DNA of 20,208 nt, taken from a virus. The notes below the pieces were generated by a model. That model saw nothing but the letters and a program-made list of their open reading frames with translations, was not told the origin of the DNA and made no database searches. Below, piece by piece: positions 20,119 through 20,208 of this stretch (position 1 is its first letter; each line of letters begins with the position of its first letter). Position numbers and translations under genes: made by a program. Where the stretch lies: positions 1-20,208 of IMG/VR virus record IMGVR_UViG_3300012944_000073. One strand, written 5' to 3'.

Positions 20119-20208
20119 CAGAAGTCATCATGGAAGCACACCGGCTTCGATTGCTTGGGCCGCTCGCGTCGCATCTCCATCTGCACGAACGTTCCGACGT
20201 ACGCACCC
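20118..20208 (-). CDS. C-terminal 29 residues of an upstream gene (partial)
   Basis: An open frame entering from the right edge encodes GAYVGTFVQMEMRRERPKQS and then KPVCFHDDF before TGA. The TGA overlaps the terminase ATG (TGATG), the same junction type used through the rest of the operon. This makes it likely to be a true coding end. Too little is present to identify it; a small terminase subunit or a small packaging-linked protein would be the usual neighbour. Confidence 0.6.
   Translation of the reverse strand, partial: GAYVGTFVQMEMRRERPKQSKPVCFHDDF

Overview
The window is part of the virion (head, tail and DNA-ejection) module of a tailed bacteriophage or prophage. All recognised genes lie on the minus strand, so the gene order runs from right to left. 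The DNA is GC-rich, roughly 60% by eye. There are no long tail-tube, tape-measure or baseplate genes. A compact adaptor/hub pair sits directly after the head genes, followed by glycine- and glutamine-rich ejection-type proteins and a fibre. This suggests a short-tailed (podovirus-like) phage of a GC-rich proteobacterium, with a beta-proteobacterial host plausible but not provable here. No integrase, replication, lysis, tRNA or CRISPR element is visible.

Layout in transcription order. (1) Packaging: the tail end of an unidentified gene (20118-20208), terminase large subunit (18727-20118) and portal (16670-18730). (2) Four small conserved or unknown genes (15390-16670), then an 800-residue multidomain protein (12988-15390) and a 57-residue protein missed by size cut-offs (12828-13001). 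(3) Capsid island: scaffold-like protein (11598-12815), a 171-base structured leader, major capsid protein (10440-11426), a terminator, a head-associated protein (9864-10361), a second terminator with a UUCG loop, and a small beta-rich surface protein (9448-9810). (4) Head-tail joining and tail: a conserved 224-residue protein (8701-9375), adaptor (7918-8691), tail hub (6254-7918), a GNAT-like protein (5805-6257) and a protein with a C-terminal S74-type chaperone-like domain (4670-5845). (5) Ejection-type proteins (4318-4668, 3010-4314, 1069-3009) and the start of a tail fibre that runs off the left edge (1-1079).

How it works together: packaging and tail genes are mostly joined by overlapping stop/start codons, which implies translational coupling from long transcripts. 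The capsid island breaks this pattern. Its genes have their own leaders, good Shine-Dalgarno sites and intervening hairpin terminators, as expected where capsid and decoration proteins are needed in large excess. Terminase and portal package DNA into a scaffold-built HK97-type head, adaptor and hub close it, the ejection-type proteins would deliver DNA, and the fibre recognises the host.

The most interesting gene is the 800-residue protein between the portal region and the scaffold. It carries a compact motif (HDAFGH, then a Glu 34 residues after the second His) whose spacing recalls the iron-binding HExxGH...E triad of pterin-dependent aromatic amino acid hydroxylases, plus a separate C-terminal conserved-looking block. 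It could be a virion-delivered enzyme or effector. Other notable points are a possible alternative-folding RNA upstream of the capsid gene, an excess of the palindrome CTTTAAAG, a scaffold protein with near-identical motifs at both ends, and a roughly 70-residue repeat in the fibre.
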